25,768 bases of DNA from JAGVJT01 sp964513205 (GTDB lineage: Bacteria; Pseudomonadota; Gammaproteobacteria; Legionellales; Legionellaceae): the NCBI GenBank assembly GCA_964513205.1, contig CAZELP010000025.1:1-25768 (forward strand), read 5' to 3'. The number at the start of each line of letters is the position of its first letter. Position 1 is the stretch's first letter. Positions 24,060 to 25,768 of this stretch are shown piece by piece. The notes under the pieces were generated by a model that saw only the letters and a list, made by a program, of their open reading frames with translations, searched no databases and was not told the DNA's origin. A program made the position numbers and the translations under genes.

Positions 24060-24317
24060 ATGCCTATTTATGAATATCAATGTACAGCGTGTGGTGCTTT
24101 GTTTGAAGCCATTCAGAAAGTAACGGAATCACCTTTGACTCACTGTGAAGCCTGCGGTAAAGATTCTGCCAAGCGCTTGGTTTCTGCTCCTGGATTTCAG
24201 TTGAAAGGAACAGGCTGGTATGTCACTGACTTTAAAGACAAGCCAAAAGCGGGACAATCGACCACTCAATCGACATCTAAAACAGAGACATCTGCCGCAA
24301 AAAAGGACAGTGAATGA
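24060..24317 (+). CDS. FmdB-type zinc ribbon protein
   Basis: 85 residues from the ATG at 24060; MPIYEYQC is the standard start of this family, so in-frame codons further upstream are rejected. The zinc ribbon is C8-x2-C11 with C29-x2-C32. The segment SAPGFQLKGTGWYVTDF near residue 42-58 is also typical. The tail after about 60 is low-complexity, rich in S, T and K. The family name comes from a putative regulator of formamidase; function in proteobacteria is unknown. Its stop overlaps the DUF502 start as ATGA. In many proteobacteria this gene precedes a DUF502 gene and aspS; here the third gene is mutH. The tandem palindromes lie immediately upstream. Confidence 0.9.
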   Translation: MPIYEYQCTACGALFEAIQKVTESPLTHCEACGKDSAKRLVSAPGFQLKGTGWYVTDFKDKPKAGQSTTQSTSKTETSAAKKDSE

Positions 24318-24931
24318 AACGAAAACCGCTAAGACAATATCTATTGGCAGGCCTTGTGGTTTGGTTACCTATCTTGGTCACGATAGGTGTCTTGCGTTTT
24401 ATTGTGGAGTTGCTCGATCGTTCTATTGCTTTACTGCCGAAAGCTTATAATCCTGAGGTCTGGTTTGGATATCCTATACCTGGATTTGGGGTATTGCTTT
24501 CCTTTGTTATTTTATTGCTGACAGGCATTATTGCAACGAACTTTATTGGTCAGCGTCTTGTGCGGTGGAGTGAGTTGTTGCTGACAAGAATTCCGTTGGT
24601 TCGTTCCATTTACAACGCAACCAAGCAAGTGATACAGACCGTTTTATCCAGTGACAGCGACGCATTTCGAAAAGTACTTTTGATTGAGTATCCAAGACAA
24701 GGAATTTGGACACTGGCTTTTCAAACCAGTCAGGTATCCGCTCATCTTGCAAATTATGTCGGAAGAGAGATGGTGTCTGTTTTTGTACCAACAACACCCA
24801 ATCCTACCAGTGGTTTTTTAATGATGCTTCCCAAAGATGAAATCATTGAAGTCGATATGTCTGTCGATGAGGCATTTAAATTAATTGTTTCTTTGGGCGT
24901 CGTTCAACAAACAACGCTACGCAACGAATGA
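24314..24931 (+). CDS. DUF502 family membrane protein
   Basis: 205 residues. Two membrane segments are visible, about 8-30 (LAGLVVWLPILVTIGVLRFI) and 58-80 (FGVLLSFVILLLTGIIATNFIG), followed by a soluble domain. Family marks are the N-terminal YLLAGLVVWLPI, the loop LTRIPLVRSIYNATKQV near 95-112, and VFVPTTPNPTSGFLMMLP near 155-172. The function is not known. It is the second gene of a run with overlapping starts and stops (ATGA at both ends), between the FmdB-type gene and mutH, and is probably translated from the same mRNA. Confidence 0.9.
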   Translation: MKRKPLRQYLLAGLVVWLPILVTIGVLRFIVELLDRSIALLPKAYNPEVWFGYPIPGFGVLLSFVILLLTGIIATNFIGQRLVRWSELLLTRIPLVRSIYNATKQVIQTVLSSDSDAFRKVLLIEYPRQGIWTLAFQTSQVSAHLANYVGREMVSVFVPTTPNPTSGFLMMLPKDEIIEVDMSVDEAFKLIVSLGVVQQTTLRNE

Positions 24932-25593
24932 CTCGTCTTGCGCCACCTTCGTCTGAATCTGAGCTTATGGCACGTACTCAATCCCTTGTTGGATTGAGTA
25001 TTGGTCAGATTGCCAATCAGCATCGTCAGTCTGTTCCTGTGGATTCTGTCGGCGGAAAGGGATTTTTAGGCATGTTGCTCGAGCTAGCACTGGGTACTTC
25101 TGCAAAAAATCAATCATTACCTGATTTTGTATCACTTGGGATTGAACTTAAAACTTTGCCTTTAGGGCGTCATTTACAACCTTCAGAGTCCACTTTTGTC
25201 ACCAGTATTCCTTTGCGTGAAGTGCATCGACAGACATGGGAAACGTCGTCTTGTTACGCCAAATTAAAGCGGGTCCTTTGGATTCCACTTGAAGGCGATC
25301 CTTCTATTCCGCTTCAGCATCGTCGTATCGGGGAAGCTTTTTTATGGTCTCCTCATGATGAAGACTGGGAGATTTTAAAACAAGACTGGTCTTTGTTGGT
25401 GAACATGATTGTGCTTGGGCAGCTGGACAAAATTGATGCGCGCATTGGACGATATTTGCAAATACGCCCCAAGGCTGCAAATAACAAAGTACTTTGCCAA
25501 GCTTACGGTCCTGACGGTGCGCTTATTCAGACTTTGCCGAGAGGATTTTATTTAAGACGAGAATTTACAGCAAAAATTTTTTTATCCAGGTGA
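24928..25593 (+). CDS. mutH: DNA mismatch repair endonuclease MutH
   Basis: 221 residues (E. coli MutH has 229). MutH, activated by MutS and MutL, nicks the unmethylated strand at hemimethylated GATC sites. The active site is intact: E52 (KGFLGMLLELALG), D66 (LPDFVSLG), E73 and K75 (IELKT), matching E56, D70, E77 and K79 of E. coli with a constant offset. The C-terminal half has RIGRYLQIRPKAANN near 162-176. The start overlaps the DUF502 stop as ATGA. Its presence implies a Dam methylase elsewhere in the genome and supports a gammaproteobacterial origin. Location behind fmdB/DUF502 differs from most genomes I know. Confidence 0.95.
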   Translation: MTRLAPPSSESELMARTQSLVGLSIGQIANQHRQSVPVDSVGGKGFLGMLLELALGTSAKNQSLPDFVSLGIELKTLPLGRHLQPSESTFVTSIPLREVHRQTWETSSCYAKLKRVLWIPLEGDPSIPLQHRRIGEAFLWSPHDEDWEILKQDWSLLVNMIVLGQLDKIDARIGRYLQIRPKAANNKVLCQAYGPDGALIQTLPRGFYLRREFTAKIFLSR

Positions 25594-25619
25594 TATTTTC
25601 TAAACAAAAAACTCGATCA

Positions 25620-25649
25620 TTGACAATGAGAATCAAGATCTCGTAGTGT
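25620..25649 (+). promoter_or_regulatory. Candidate promoter for the exported protein at the right edge
   Basis: A perfect TTGACA at 25620-25625 is followed after 18 bases by TAGTGT (25644-25649), a weak -10. The predicted leader is about 40 bases. The -35 is consensus; the -10 is not. Confidence 0.45.
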
Positions 25650-25694
25650 GTTCTTCAGGAGATGTTTTCATCAAAATGTTCGGAGGGATCCCTG

Positions 25695-25768
25695 ATGTCA
25701 AAAAAAAGCCATTTATTTTCACTTGGATGTGTGCTTTCAGTTTCATCTTTCGCTGGGACAATGGGTGC
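25695..25768 (+). CDS. Exported protein, 3' truncated by window; mature start AGTMG as in Legionella outer membrane proteins
   Basis: Only 24 complete codons are visible. The start ATG follows a strong GGAGGG (25682-25687) by 7 bases. The peptide begins MSKKSHLFSLGCVLSVSSFA and continues GTMG. It is a typical signal peptide: lysines, a hydrophobic core, cleavage likely after SSFA or SFAG. The mature AGTMG/GTMG start is the same as that I remember from the Legionella major outer membrane protein family, so an outer membrane beta-barrel is the best guess. A lipoprotein is less likely: the C at position 12 lies mid-core and lacks a proper lipobox. The identity cannot be settled from this fragment. 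Confidence 0.6.
   Translation, partial: MSKKSHLFSLGCVLSVSSFAGTMG

Noticed and set aside
25626..25642. GAGAAT/ATCTC stem as a mutH terminator
   Set aside because: The stem is short with a bulge, has no T-tract, and overlaps the spacer of the candidate downstream promoter.

Overview
The window is AT-leaning gammaproteobacterial chromosome. It most resembles the order Legionellales (Legionella, Coxiella, Berkiella and relatives). Three things point there: large multi-domain proteins of a kind I remember from uncharacterised Legionellales proteins, ordinary gammaproteobacterial housekeeping genes between them, and a truncated exported protein at the right edge whose mature start, AGTMG, is like the Legionella major outer membrane protein family. 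The species cannot be fixed from sequence alone. I see no insertion sequence, phage gene, CRISPR array, rRNA or tRNA.

Layout. Positions 1-4657 (+) hold two large lineage-specific proteins: one cut by the window edge that ends in seven 33-residue tandem repeats, and one of about 895 residues with a cysteine-rich central module. Positions 4661-4695 are a long hairpin between convergent genes. Positions 4715-9032 carry a thiamine-diphosphate pyruvate/indolepyruvate decarboxylase (-), an AI-2E/PerM family membrane protein (+), and a zinc alcohol dehydrogenase behind a small DUF498 protein (-). Decarboxylase plus dehydrogenase could make an alcohol from a 2-oxo acid. Positions 9125-11707 (+) are an RpfE-like protein and RecJ. 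Positions 11704-15564 hold a 241-residue unknown protein (-), shikimate kinase AroK (+) without aroB beside it, and an 808-residue lineage-specific protein (-).

The minus-strand block 15651-19991 reads miaB, rluD, pgeF/yfiH, htrA in transcription order, with short gaps or overlaps, so tRNA modification, rRNA pseudouridylation, peptidoglycan quality control and periplasmic proteolysis are probably co-transcribed. The minus-strand block 20197-23894 is a complete potABCD polyamine importer operon. Divergent from it, 24060-25593 (+) is an overlapping fmdB-like / DUF502 / mutH operon, and 25695 onward begins a new exported protein.

Candidate regulatory DNA comprises a 21-bp perfect palindrome before the decarboxylase gene, two tandem TTGTATACAATT sites between the pot and fmdB operons, nested inverted repeats before miaB, a short hairpin in the aroK leader, and several sigma70-like promoters. 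No gap between genes exceeds about 200 bases. The four unrecognised or lineage-specific proteins (before 1876, 1970-4657, 11704-12429, 13138-15564) are the accessory content and are plausible secreted effectors, but that is inference: no secretion genes lie in the window.
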